Assembly (NCBI GenBank): GCA_950022295.1 | Contig: OX465597.1 | Coordinates: 376,061,016-376,125,015 of the forward strand | Reading direction: 5' to 3' | DNA: 64,000 nucleotides | Source: Bromus sterilis | Taxonomy: Eukaryota; Streptophyta; Magnoliopsida; Poales; Poaceae | Shown here: one piece after another, positions 52,926-64,000 of the stretch | How the letters are laid out: each line of letters starts with the position of its first letter | Position numbering within the stretch: position 1 is the first letter of the stretch | Notes under the pieces: model-generated | Databases searched by the model: none | What the model saw: the letters and a program-made list of their open reading frames with translations, nothing else | What the model was told of the DNA's origin: nothing | Program-made: the position numbers and the translations under genes

Positions 52926-55900
52926 TGTCAGAACCCCAACTAGGGTAAGTGCTAGGGTTGCTTGATCCCTTTGCATCATGAAAAATCCAAAAAAAATTCA
53001 AAAGTGGGGAAAAGGAAAGCCCTGAGAATTTAAATAAATGGCTAGATAAAAATCTTTTTCCAAAGATCATTTGAACATTTGGAAAATTCCTATAAATGAT
53101 GGTGATCATTTCAAAAGTGGTTTGGGTTCATTCCCATGCCCATGGAATTTTCTAAAATTCACAAAGTGCCTTGGAAATTAAATTTGACCCTTATTTGAAT
53201 TGAAATTTAAATGTATTGAATTTCAAAAATGCTCAAAACCTAGGGGTGGCTTGCTTCTGGTCACCTAGGGTTTATAAAATTATTTGGGCATTTTATTAAA
53301 TTGCCTAGGTATTTAATACTAAGGCAAAACAAAATAACAGAAAATAAAACAAAGAAAAATAGAAAAGGAAAAGAGCCCACTCACCTGGGCCCAGTGGCCA
53401 ATTCGGCCCAGCCCAAAAGGGCACCCCCGTCTTCTTCCCAGGACAGCCAGGCAGGCAGGTCGCCGACGGGCACCGCATGGCTGCCAGGTAGCTGCCTGGC
53501 TGCCCCCTTCACTTATCTGACGCCGTGGAGACGCCTGGAAGGCTCCAGGTCCATATCCCCCTCTCTCCGCTCGCTCTCCCCCTCTCCCTCTCTCGTTTCT
53601 GTGCGCACCCGAAGCCACGCCGGAGCGCCGCCGCTGCGTGCTCGTGGCCAACGGCCTCCCCTCCGCACCCCGTGCTGTCTAGGAGTTCCGCAACATCGCC
53701 TCGCGCTTCCCTGCAGAAGGAATCGAGCCGAAGCTCTCTGGAGACGTCGGCTGCGTCATTCTCTTCCTCCACGGCCGCGCAGCTCCGGCGAGATATCCCG
53801 GCGACCTCAGACCCCCTTCGACCTCGCCTCGTCCTCCATACGATTCAAGGTGAGTCCGCGCTCTTTTTCCCCCCATCCGTGCCCGTCCCCGTGCCCCTGG
53901 ACACGAGCTCCACCTCGGCCGAGCTCCGGCCGCCGCGCAGTTTGAAGCCGTCGAGGCCCTGGGCCTTCCCAGTGCGCCCCGCGTGCACCACTCGACGCGC
54001 AAGGGTGCGAGGCACCTGTACGTGCCATACTCCGCCCCTCTCGCGCATTCTGGCAGAGCGCCGCCGCGTCCAGTGACGCCGGCGGCAAGCCGACGGCCGC
54101 CCTAGTCATTAGGGGCTTGATTAGCCCCTAATCCACCCTAAGAAGCCATTGACAGGTGGGCCCCTAGCCCTAATTTAATCCAGGGTTTAAATTTAAATCG
54201 GGGTTAACCCCTAAGCCTATGACATCCTTTCCCCACTGGTCAGCCCCCCCCCCACGTCATGCTGACGTCTGGATGACGCATTTACATTCAATGTTGCCCC
54301 CCTTTTGTTGATGTTTGTGCCAGTAACAGTGCCTCCGAGACGGTGATCACCCCCGAAGAAGAAGACCACCGTTAAGACCCGTGTATCGTCAGCATGGCAA
54401 GCAAACCCCATTGATCATATCTATAAAATCGCACTTCCCTCTCATTCTCGCTTATGCATGTTTAGGAGATCACCGAGACACGTTCTTACGCATAGTTGAA
54501 CCCATTCCGATGCATGACCTATCATTTTGTCACCGTATTAAGAAAACCACAATCCTAGCAGATATAGGAGTTGAATGATGAGCATGTGGCCCCAACAACT
54601 GTTACTGCTTATTGCTGCTTAGTGGTACAATGAGGTTACATTGAATATGACTCGGGATGGATGATCACAGTGATGCTGATGATAACGTGTTGGTGAATCC
54701 ACCCTAATACCAGGTGAACGATGAGAGGCTGTGTAGGAGTACACAGTGGGTTGTCTCGTTGAACACCGCCTTAAGCACCGAGTTCTTGTATGGTAATCCA
54801 AGACAAAGAGTACAACCACACATTGGGCTCACTGACCCCTCTCGGCCAAGTACCTTGATCCGTGTTGACATCTAGGAGTCACATTAGTTCGGGCTTTCCA
54901 TTTGGCATGTGCATAGAAAAAGAATGAAGGAATGGTTGCATCATATAGATATGTGGGTGCACCTGTGAGGCAGGAAAACCATCTGCCAAAGGTGGCGTCT
55001 CGGTCACTTGCATTGTTTGAGTCCGTTTCGTTGATCCGGCCGGGCTCTCGAGCGGAGGCAACTCAGATAGTCGACTCCTGGAATAGACCGGTTGTGAGCG
55101 AAGTGTCGTGGTGAACATCCTCGCTGTCACCTCTTGAACGGTGGCGAGCAAAAGGCGGTAACCGATGGTCATGTGTGTGTAGTTTACACCCTTGCAAGGT
55201 TAACAAAACTATGCGAATAGCCGCGTCCGCGGTCATGGACTACTTGGAACCGGTATCTGATTATTAGACAACTTGAATGGATACTTCTAAAACTCGCAAG
55301 ATAAGCGTGAATGCTATGGTGTGCTCCTCGTGGGGAAGTCGAGGAAGTATCCATAGTGGTGTATTGGTTGGAGACTTGGTAGTGGAATCGTGTACGCTTC
55401 TTACCTCAAAGTCTGGTACTCGTAGTTCAGGACTAGCCAAGCCAAAGCTGGCACTTCTGCATGTTGAAACCCCACCTCCCTTTACCTTGAAACTTGAGCA
55501 TGAGTAGAATAGATCTGATGTAAGTCTTACTGAGACGACTTTGTACTCATGTTTGCTTATTCTATGTTTTAGATGAGAAACCAGACCCCGATGGAGTCAC
55601 CTTCCTGAAGCTCGACGTTGACTAAGCTAGTATAGTTCCAGACAGCAGTCTGGCCCCTCGTGGAAGGGCATGTTTGTTGAACAAGGCTTCTCTAAGCCAT
55701 TTGTTAATCTTGTCTGTACTCAGACCTAATTTGCTTCCGTTGTATGATGTAATGATGATCACAGACATGTGATCTTTGTATGCTCTATGTGTAAGTCAAT
55801 AAAGAAGTACTTTGTAGAGTTATGTGATGATACCTGCTGTTCATACTAGGCATGTGTGCTGCGTGTATGATTATAACATGCATGTCTTAGTATGGGTTTT

Positions 55901-56345
55901 CGAGACCTTAGTTGTGATCTGGCTGGCGGTATTTTATACACCAAGTGGCCCTTAGATGTGCGCAGCTTGGGGCATCGCGATGCGATTTCTCGTGACTCTG
56001 TCACGTGCACACTTTGTTGTATGATCGAGCCCGCCCTAGACCCCGACTAAGTGATCGGGCTGGAGTCTGTTTATGTAAGAGTTATGATTCAACCGATAAC
56101 ATGGTTGAGGCGGCTTGTCTATGAGTATGGGATTTCACCACCCATAATCATTTAGACTTGTGAGCGGGCGATGAGGACCCATCTCAGTTGATCATCCGGC
56201 CTGGATGGGATGCCCCTCACGTACGATGCTTTCCAAGAGTGTTCTATGCTTGGCCTTGTCTGCTTAGACAAGTGGGTACGGCTCTCGGCTCTCCATGTGA
56301 TTGAGTTGTGAATGGAATTACATACGCATATTCCGGGTCCCGACA
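52926..56345 (+). repeat. R9 5' LTR (3.4 kb)
   Basis: TGTCAGAACCCC...GGTCCCGACA. Colinear with the R11 LTR. GC-rich block 53,390-54,080, then a conserved TGCATGTTTAGGA region, GAACGATGAGAGGCTGTG, and the palindrome block near 55,183-55,240. ORFs in the GC block are not conserved as proteins. Confidence 0.88.
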
Positions 56346-56349
56346 GACT

Positions 56350-56361
56350 TGGTATCAGAGC
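56350..56361 (+). other. R9 primer binding site (initiator tRNA-Met)
   Basis: TGGTATCAGAGC, 4 bp after the LTR; complementary to the initiator tRNA-Met 3' end. Confidence 0.88.
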
Positions 56362-57010
56362 AGGACTGTCTGTAGGATTATCAAACCCTTGGTCAAAGTC
56401 GAGTATAGCATTCTATAGTTATATAGTTACTTGGGTATAAAGGGAACAACGTAAGGCTTATTTTTCTCCTTACCCTCATCGATCTGAGTTCTGAGTCACC
56501 CTTATCTTTTCTACGGGATGATAGGACTAAGCTCATCTATGTCTTCCTAGAACATCTCGTTGATTGCTTCCTTGTAGCCGTAGAAAAGTTGTGTTTGATT
56601 GTCTAGAGTCGTTGTGCTTCCTATTTTGAGACTTCTTATGTAAGTATTGTTAAAATGTTGCGAGAATTTTGATTTCTCTTACAATTACAGCCGTTATGCT
56701 GTCCGAGTCATTCCAGGTTTCTTCATAATCTGATGCATTTGCAAAATCCTTCCCTCCATTTCGGTTGTCCTTTTAGAAGAACTTCTAGGTGGCATGCCCG
56801 ACAGTTCCATAGTGTTTGTTGTAGGTTTTATTCTAGAAACCTATATTGATGCATTTGCAGTTCTTCCTTCCACTTTAGATGTCTTCTAGCCAGAATAAAC
56901 ACACTAACCATCGTGTTGGGGTACTTTGCTACTCTAACATATTTGTTGTTACCCCTAGTAAGCCGTGGTCATCCTGTTGAAAGCTATCCAGAGATCCAAC
57001 CCCTTAAACT
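56362..57010 (+). other. R9 leader
   Basis: First about 350 bp match R11's leader (CTTACCCTCATCGATCTGAG, CAGCCGTTATGCTGTCCG). Then unrelated sequence runs to the pol fragment; gag is absent. Confidence 0.6.
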
Positions 57011-58876
57011 ATGCCACCCGACAGACGTGTAGAATTCATAGTGGATCTTATACCAGGCACAACCCCAATCTCCAGATGCCCATATAGAATGGCCCCACAT
57101 GAGTTAGCTGAGCTAAAAACCCAACTTGATGCTTCGTTGGAAAAAGGCTTCATCCGCCCTAGCTCATCGCCATGGGGTTGCCCCGTTCTGTTCGTAACGA
57201 AGAAAGATGGAACAGAAAGGATGTGCGTAGACTATCGCCCGCTAAATCTAGCGACAATAAAGAACAAATACCCACTGCCCAGGATCAATGATCTTTATGA
57301 TCAACTTGCTGGATCCTCTGTCTTCTCCAAGATGGATTTGAGATTAGGCTATCATCAAATCAAAATCCGAAACGAGGACATTCCAAAAACGGCTTTCACT
57401 ACTCGTTATGGTCTTTATGAGTACACCGTCATGTCCTTTGGTTTAACCAATGCCCCCTCCACTTTCTCACGCATGATGAACTCGATCTTCATGGAGTACC
57501 TAGATAAATTTGTTGTAGTTTATCTTGATGACAGTCTCATCTACTCAAAGAACGAAGAAGAGCACGCAAAACATCTTAGGTTGGTATTGATGAAACTTCG
57601 AGAGCATCGCCTTTATGCCAAGTTCTCCAAGTGTGAATTTTGGCTACCAGAAGTGACCTACTTAGGCCACGTGATTTCTGCAAAAGGCATTGATGTCAAT
57701 CCCGAGAGAGTTCAGGCCGTCCTTGACTGGACTCCACCTGAATCGGTTAAGCAAGTTAGGAGTTTTCTTGGCTTAGCAAGCTATTGCCGACGCTTCGTCA
57801 AGAACTTTTCTAAAGTTGCAAAGCCTCTAACTGAACTCCTCAAGAAAGATAATAAATTCCAATGGACTCCCAAGTGCGAGGAAAGCTTTGAAGACCTGAA
57901 AAGAAGATTGACTTCTGCACCCGTACTTGCGCATCCAGACACCAAAAGGGATTTTGAGATCTATTGTGATGCTTCACGGCAAGGGTTAGGATGCATACTT
58001 ATGCAAGATAGACATGTGGTAGCTTATGCTTCACGCTAGTTACGACCACATGAATAGAACTATCCTACCCATGATCTTGAACTCGCTGCCGTAGTTCATG
58101 CCCTGAAGACATGGCGACATTACCTCCTTGGTAATCGTTGTGAGATCTATTCTGATCACCAAAGCCTCAAATACATTTTCACCCAGCCAGATCTTAATCT
58201 CAGGCAAAGACGCTGGATAGAGTTGATAAAAGATTATGAATTAGGAATTTCTTACACCCCAGGCAAAGCCAATGTCATGGCTGATGCACTAAGTCGTAAG
58301 TCGTATTGTAACAACCTCATGTTCCAACAGTATCAACCACTTCTTCATGAGGAATTTCGAAAGCTTAATCTCGAGATTGTTCCTCGTGGATCTCTTTTCA
58401 ACTTGGTGGCGAAACCAACACTTGAGGATCAAATCATAGTTGCCCAAAAGCGTGCACGAGGTGTTTGCCGGATCAAGGAGAACATTGCTAGCGGAGTTGC
58501 TAAATGTTTCTCCACAGATAGCAAAGGAACAGTATTCTTTGGAAATCATTTGGTAGTACCTAAGAATAGAGATCTAAGGCAACTCATCCTCAAAGAATCC
58601 CATGACACTCCCCTCTCAATTCATCCCGGTAGCACAAAAATGTACCGAGATCTACGCCAGAGATTTTGGTGGACTAGGATGAAGAGAGACATTGCTCGAT
58701 ATGTTTCCGAATGTGATGTTTGTCGTCGCATTAAGGCCGAACACCAAAGACCTGCTGGTACTCTTCAACCTTTGCCTATTACAGAGTGGAAATGGGACAA
58801 AGTCGGTATGGACTTCATCACCGTCTTTCCAAAAACCCAGAAAGGAAATGATGCCATCTTCGTTGTCATTGTGTAA
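57011..58876 (+). pseudogene. pol: R9 pol fragment: reverse transcriptase, RNase H, start of integrase
   Basis: The open part from 57,011 (342 codons) covers most of a Ty3/gypsy reverse transcriptase: first catalytic Asp in FSKMDLRLGYHQI (about residue 109), FGLTNAPSTF, catalytic YLDD (171-174), then the connection and the start of RNase H (YCDAS, Asp about 320). TAG at 58,037 and a second TAG 18 bp on interrupt RNase H. The frame resumes (YSDHQSLKYI, ADALSRK) and continues from 58,223 into the integrase HHCC zinc finger (SIHPGSTKMY, CDVCRR) and the first core Asp (GMDFITVF), where R10 cuts it (last residues overlap R10). The N-terminal part with protease is missing. Confidence 0.92.
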
Positions 58877-59100
58877 CGACCCGGTCCCGAAGGGAACCAA
58901 GTCTACTGTGCTTATGTGCTATCCCTGGATCAGTATGCTAGCACACACAGTACTCAATGAAATACCATAGTATCACATGTCATAAATTAACGTAAATACA
59001 TGGTATTTATTACCTTACAGCCCTTGGGCTAGAATACACAGCAGAACAATCAATATATAAGTGGAATCCCATCAACGCCAACGGCAAAGTTGAGTGTAGA
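58872..59100 (+). mobile_element. R10: LTR fragment inserted in R9 integrase
   Basis: Begins TGTAACGACCCGGTCCCG, an LTR-type start, exactly where the integrase reading is lost. About 229 bp remain before R11 begins at 59,101. No match elsewhere in the window; family and orientation unknown (plus by the TG start only). Confidence 0.6.
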
Positions 59101-62100
59101 TGTCAAAACCCTAATTTAGGTTTGTGCTTTTCCCAGCTAGCATTTTTGCATCTTGAAAAAAATAGCAAAAGAAAAGGAATTGGGGAAAAGAAAAGCCCCA
59201 AAGCATTTTAATAAAAAGGCCAGACAAAAATCTTTTTCCAAAAATGCTTTGAACATTTTGAAAAGTCTTATAAATGGGCATGATCACTTTTCATGTGAAG
59301 TGGGTCCCACTCCATGCTCATGGATTTTTCAAAAAGTCCAAAAGGGTCTTGGAAATTAAATCAAATGCCTATTTGAATTGGAATTCAAATAATTTGAATT
59401 TCAAAAATTCCCAAAACTTGGGGTTGACTAGTACTAAGTCACCTAGGTTTTTTAAAAATGATTGGGGATTTTTATAAATGCCCTAGCTATTTATTTTTTA
59501 GTGGGCAAACAAATAACAGAAAACAAATAAAAAGAAAACAAAAGGCAGAGCCATACCTTGTGCCCAGGGCGAGGCCCACTTACCTTTTAGCCTCGGCCCA
59601 GCCCACCAGACGCGTTGTCGTCTTCCTCCAACGCGGCAAGCAGCTTGGTGGCAAGCTTGCCGCCGCGCACGCCACCAGGCCACCTAGGCCCTACCCCTGC
59701 CTCTTCCTCGTGCCACCGCGACGCCTGGAACACCCCAGGCCACTCCTCTCTCTCCCCGGTCACTCTCTCTGCCTCTCCCGCTCAATCTCACCGCGACCCG
59801 AAGACCTAGCCGGAGCGCCGCCGTGCCCGCGCGTGGCCACCGGCCTCCTCTCGAGAAGCCAAGCTGTCCAGGAGATTCCACGCCCTCGTCTTCCTTGAGT
59901 TGCACCCCCAATCGAAGCCGAGACGCCTGGGAATCGCCGCTCGCCTCAACTCCTCGCCGCCGGCCGCCGAGGAGCTCGAGCTCCAATTCGTCATTGCCGA
60001 GCCCACTCAAGCCTCGCCGAGCTCGTCTTCGTGTTCCCCGTGAGCTCCCTTCCATTTTCCCCCTTCTCTTGCTCCTCCCCGCGCTCTCCTTCACCTTTCC
60101 GCCGTGGACAAAGCTCCGGCCGCCGCCGGGCTCGTCGTAGCCATGGCCAGGGGCCTCCTCAAGGTCCCCGGCGTGCTCCAGGAGACGCGCACGGGTACGG
60201 GGCACGCGCCCGTGCCTCCAGCTCCCTCCCCCGTGGCCGGAATCTCCACCCCGGCGAGCGCCGCCGTGGCCCAAGCCACCGGCGTCAAGCCGCCGGCCTG
60301 TCAGCCCCTAAACCGCGTGCTAATCCCTCCTCTCTCTCACTGACTGTGGGCCCTAGGCCATAATTTAATTAGCGTTTAAATTAAACAGAGAGATAATAAC
60401 CCCCTCTCTCACTGACATCCCTGTCCCACTAGTCAGCCCCCCCTTGCGTCATGCTGACGTCGTAATGACGCAGTAAATCTTAAATCTTTTATTAAATCAG
60501 AAAATTCCAGAAAATGGCCTAAACTTTGAATTTGAATAACTTTTAAACCGTAACTCCAAATTCAAAGTGTATTATATGAAAAATTATCAGAATAAAATTC
60601 TCTATCCAAATAACCAAATTTCAACCATGTTTGAAATATTTACAATGAGGGATCAGTAGCATTTTGCTATTTGGCTCTTTTGTATTAAATCAAATAAATT
60701 ACTATGATCATTCTAACTTCAACCAATGAAATGCAAAGGTGATCACTTACACTTCAGAAGCATTTCACACACATGACCAATTGGTTTACAATGAACAAAC
60801 TTTAGCAAATGCAACTTGGACCAATTTGAATACATTTGGAGTTTGAATTTGAATTTCCTTTTCAAATCAACTTCAATTAACATGTTGCAATTCAAACTTA
60901 AATCATATCAGCACCTTGCCATGCTATGTTTTGCATATTGAATGTGCATTGTATTATCTTGATTGTGCTTTACTTCCAGTGCTTAAGTGATTGCTTCTTC
61001 TCGATAGAGTTGATCTCGGAGACGAGTTCAACCTCACGTCAGAAGAGTGTTACATCGTGATCGTCAGCAAGGCAAGCACCCCCTCTTTGATCATGTCGAT
61101 AAAATCCCAGTTCCCTCTCATTCTCGCTTATGCATGTTTAGGATGTCACCATGATACGTTCTACCGCTAGTTGAACCTATTCCTTTGCATGACCTATCAT
61201 TTTGTCACAGTAGTAAGCAAACCAAAATCCTAGCAGATGTAGGAGTTGACTGATATCATGTGGCCCCTGCAACTATTACAGCTTATTGCATGCTTAGAGT
61301 TGTTACCTGAGGCTACTTTGATGTGAGTCGGGATGGTTGATCATGTGAATGATGGTGGTAACGTGTTGGTGAATTTGACCTAAACAAGGTGAACGATGAG
61401 AGGCTGTGTAGGAGTACACAGTGGGTTGTCTCGTTGAACACTGCCCTAAACCCGAGTTCTTGTGTTGTTATCCAAGACAAAGAGTATGACCACACATTGG
61501 GCTCACTGACCCCTCTCGGCCTAGTACCTCACCCCAGACCAAGTCCAGGAGTCGCAAGTAGTTCGCCCTTTAACGATCTCAAGCAGGTGGAACCAAGGTA
61601 AGTGGTTGACGTAGGTTGTGGGCACGTTAACTCAAGTGATCATGATCGAGTTGAGCTTGAAGACGGTCACACAACGTTTGAGTCCGCATCGGAAAAATCG
61701 GCCGGATTACGATCGTGGTCCCAACTCAAATAGGCGACTCCCTAGGACTGAAGATGGTGCTGTGAGTGAAGTGTCGTGGCAACATCCTCGCCGGTACTCG
61801 CTTGAAGGGTCCATCCCCAGGCGGTAACTGATGAGGCGTGTGTGTAGCAGTACACCCCTGCAGGTTTAATGAACTATTCGAATAGCCGTGTCCGCGGTTA
61901 TGGACTACTTGGAGACCTTTACTTGATCATAGACAACTTGAACGGATACCTCTAAAAATCACCAAGATAAGCGTGAGTGCTATGGCGTGCTTCCTCGTGG
62001 GAAGTCGAGGAAGTATCCATAGTGGTGTTTTTGGTTGGAGACTTGTTACTTGGACTCATGTACGCTCCTTACCTCATTCTGGTATTCGTAATACAGGACT

Positions 62101-63041
62101 AGCCAAGTCAAAGCTGGCACTTCTGCAAATGAAACCCCACCTCCCTTTGCCTTGATACATGTGCATGAGTAGTATAGTTCCTATGTAAGTCTTGCTGAGT
62201 ACGACTTTGTACTCACGTTTTCTTATTCTATGTTTTAGAGACGAGACCACTGGCCTTGATGGTGGCCTCTACCTCGAGCTCGACGTGGACCAAGTCGTAT
62301 AGTCCCAGACAGCAGCCTGTGCCCTTTGGAGGGTCGTTGTATTTTCTTTCAGGCTTCTTAAGCCATTTGTTAAACTTGTCTTTACTAAGACATAATTTGC
62401 TTCCGTTGATGTTTGATGTAATGTTGGATCACAGCCATGTGGTATCTGCTTGTAATACAACTACTATGACTGCTCTGTTTAGCAGAAGTTATAAAGACTA
62501 TGAGTTTGTAGAGTTCATGTTGTGATTACCTGCTGTTTACACTGGACATGTATGTTGTGTGTATGATTATAACGTGCATGTCTTAGTGCGGGGTTCGATA
62601 GCTTAGTTGAGTTCTCTCCGGCGGTCTTTTATACACCAAGTGGCCCTTAGATGTGCGCAGCTTGGGGCACCGCGATGCGATTGCTCGTGACTCTGTCACG
62701 TGGCACACTTTGTTGTATGATTGAGCCCGCCCGAGATCCCGACTAGGTGATCGGGCTGGAGTCTGTTTATGTAAGTGTTATAATTCAATCGAGAATATGG
62801 TTGAGGCGACTTGTCTATGAGTATGGGATTTCACCACCCATAACCATTTAGACTTGTGAGTGGACGATGAGGACCCATCTCAGTTGATCATCCGGCCTGG
62901 ATGGGATGCCCCTCACGTATGATGCTTTCCGAGAGTGTTCTGTGCTTGGCCTTGTCTGCTTAGACAAGTGGGTACGACTCTCGTCTCTCCATATGGTTGA
63001 GTTGTGACTGGAATTACATACGCATACCCCGGGTCCCGACA
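59101..63041 (+). repeat. R11 5' LTR (3.9 kb)
   Basis: TGTCAAAACCCTAATTT...GGTCCCGACA. About 0.5 kb longer than R9's LTR, the extra being mostly AT-rich sequence near 60,480-61,000. GC block 59,600-60,350; palindrome block 61,850-61,905 with CTATTCGAATAG at 61,874-61,885. Confidence 0.88.
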
Positions 63042-63045
63042 GACT

Positions 63046-63057
63046 TGGTATCAGAGC
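63046..63057 (+). other. R11 primer binding site (initiator tRNA-Met)
   Basis: TGGTATCAGAGC, 4 bp after the LTR. Confidence 0.88.
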
Positions 63058-63486
63058 AGGACTGCCTGTAGGACTATGTAACCTTGGCCGAAGTCGAGTC
63101 TAGCATTCTATAGTTATATAGTTACTTTGGGTATAAGGGAACAACATAAGACTTCTTTTTTCTCCTTACCCTCATCGATCTGAGTTCTGAGTCACCCTCA
63201 TCTTGTTCTACGGGAAGATAGGACTAGGCTCATCCCTGTCTGACTAGGACATCTCGTTGATTGCTTCTTTGTAGCTGTAGGAGTGTTGTGGTCTTCCAGA
63301 GTCATCATTCCATAGTGCTTTTTTGGAAATGGTGTTTGTTATCTTGTTGGTTGTCTCATTTTCCATCCTGGTACAGCCGTTATGCTGTCCGTTTGTGACT
63401 TCGATGCTGTTGCATTATAGTCTTGTTGTCTTAGCTTAGAAGTGTTTCATAAATCCTATTCTGATTGATGATTCTTATCACACAGA
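63058..63486 (+). other. R11 leader
   Basis: Non-coding leader between the primer site and gag, colinear with the first part of R9's leader. Confidence 0.7.
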
Positions 63487-64000
63487 ATGTCAGGTGGAAA
63501 TCGTTGTGATGATTTAAGTCTTGGTAGTAGAGACGATGAAGAACCTCCACCACCAACCTCAACGGCAGAAATCATGATGGAGGCTGAGCAGAATCGTCGT
63601 GATCAGACACGTCTTCTCGAGCGTATTGAGCAGAACACTTCTCGTCAACGTCATAGTGTTGTTACCATCCAGGACTTCATTCTCCTCAACCCACCAGTTT
63701 TCCGATGTCCTTCCAAGCCCCTTGATGCCGATGATTGGCTTCGTTCCCTCGAGCGTAAGCTTGAGACCGCTCATGTTGCTCCCGGTGATCGTGTGCTCTT
63801 CGCGGCATATTTTCTGGAAGGTGCCGCTCTTCAGTGGTGGGAGAATTTTGTAACAATGCAGCCCATAGGTCACGTGGTGACTTGGCAGGAGTTTTGTGAT
63901 GAATTCCGAGGGTATCATATTCCGGATCAGCTGATGGAACGCAAGAGAGAACAATTTTGCAATCTGACCTAAGGAAAGATGTCTGTTCATGAGTATAGGA
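63487..64000 (+). pseudogene. gag: R11 gag, 5' part with a premature stop
   Basis: ATG 63,487 (MSGGNRCDDLSLGSRDDEEP) opens 161 codons. The start of the Retrotrans_gag domain is clear: FILLNPPVFRCPSKPLDADD, WLRSLERKLETAHV, RVLFAAYFLEGAALQWWENF, TWQEFCDEFRGYHIPDQLM. TAA at 63,970-63,972 follows QFCNLT where gag of this type normally continues, and the frame goes on (GKMSVHEY) to the window edge. A C-to-T change in a Gln codon would explain it. The rest lies outside the window. Confidence 0.85.

Larger units (their letters stand above)
52926..58871 (+). mobile_element. R9: long-LTR gypsy element, 5' LTR plus partial pol
   Basis: LTR 52,926-56,345, tRNA-Met primer site, about 650 bp of leader, then a pol fragment that starts near reverse transcriptase. 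gag and protease are missing between leader and pol, although R11 of the same family has gag about 440 bp after its LTR. pol is cut at 58,871 inside the integrase by R10. R9 is inserted in R6 (52,925). Tekay-like lineage is inferred from LTR length and primer; the chromodomain region is not present. Confidence 0.85.
59101..64000 (+). mobile_element. R11: long-LTR gypsy element, 5' LTR, leader and gag start
   Basis: LTR 59,101-63,041, primer site, leader, gag from 63,487; it continues past the window. Same family as R9 (LTR and leader colinear) but with gag present. Because a primer site and gag follow, this is a new element's 5' LTR and not R9's 3' LTR. Confidence 0.87.

Noticed and set aside
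53301..54109. 214-codon ORF and overlapping frames
   Set aside because: Located in the R9 LTR; the homologous block in R11 (59,458-60,363) does not preserve the same protein.
59101..63041. Treating the R9 and R11 LTRs as the two ends of one element
   Set aside because: The second LTR is followed by a primer site and gag, is 0.5 kb longer, and is separated from pol by an unrelated LTR fragment.

Overview
The window is a piece of a large, repeat-rich plant genome. The retrotransposon families (LTRs starting TGATACGTC with a tRNA-Asp primer site, very long LTRs with an initiator-tRNA-Met primer site, and a CACTA transposon with GCCGTC-type subterminal repeats) suggest a grass, most likely a Triticeae species (wheat, barley, rye or Aegilops). 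I cannot go to species level. I see no host gene, tRNA, rRNA or CRISPR array. Essentially all 64 kb can be assigned to transposable elements or their fragments.

Left part (1-11,900): the end of a 5' LTR with its tRNA-Asp primer site (R1, 1-881) is broken off against a 5'-truncated long LTR on the plus strand (R2, 882-6305). R2 carries a minus-strand solo LTR (S1, 3165-5958). It then runs into R3 (6306-11,900), a minus-strand element with a full 3.6-kb 3' LTR, only about 0.6 kb of internal DNA, and a truncated 5' LTR.

Middle part (11,901-35,156): R4 is an Athila-like (Ty3/gypsy, tRNA-Asp primed) element with decayed gag-protease genes. It is split twice. R5 (13,115-21,340; target duplication GGCGA), a close relative, sits 24 bp from the end of R4's 5' LTR. 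T1, a CACTA DNA transposon (25,190-33,888; target duplication CTT), sits in R4's non-coding 3' region. T1 carries two minus-strand genes, a TnpD-like transposase and a TnpA-like gene, both broken.

Right part (35,157-64,000): R4's 3' LTR is cut after 80 bp by R6, a minus-strand LTR of the same family as R2. Two elements lie inside R6 only 39 bp apart. R7 (36,349-45,746; duplication GGAGC) has gag, protease and an extra Athila-type ORF. R8 (45,791-52,404; duplication ACAGA; minus strand) has an unrelated 262-residue ORF in place of gag-protease. R6 is then cut by R9, whose pol fragment holds the only reverse transcriptase in the window. R9 is cut by R10, and R10 by R11, which continues past the window end.

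How it works together: R4, R5, R7 and R8 share a primer site, polypurine tract and LTR architecture but carry no reverse transcriptase, RNase H or integrase. They look non-autonomous and presumably depended on a related complete element elsewhere. R3, R9 and R11 use initiator tRNA-Met and belong to a different, long-LTR gypsy lineage (Tekay-like by LTR length and primer; inference). Element boundaries rest on LTR pairs, TG...CA ends, target duplications and a pre-insertion site preserved in a paralogue, all read by eye.
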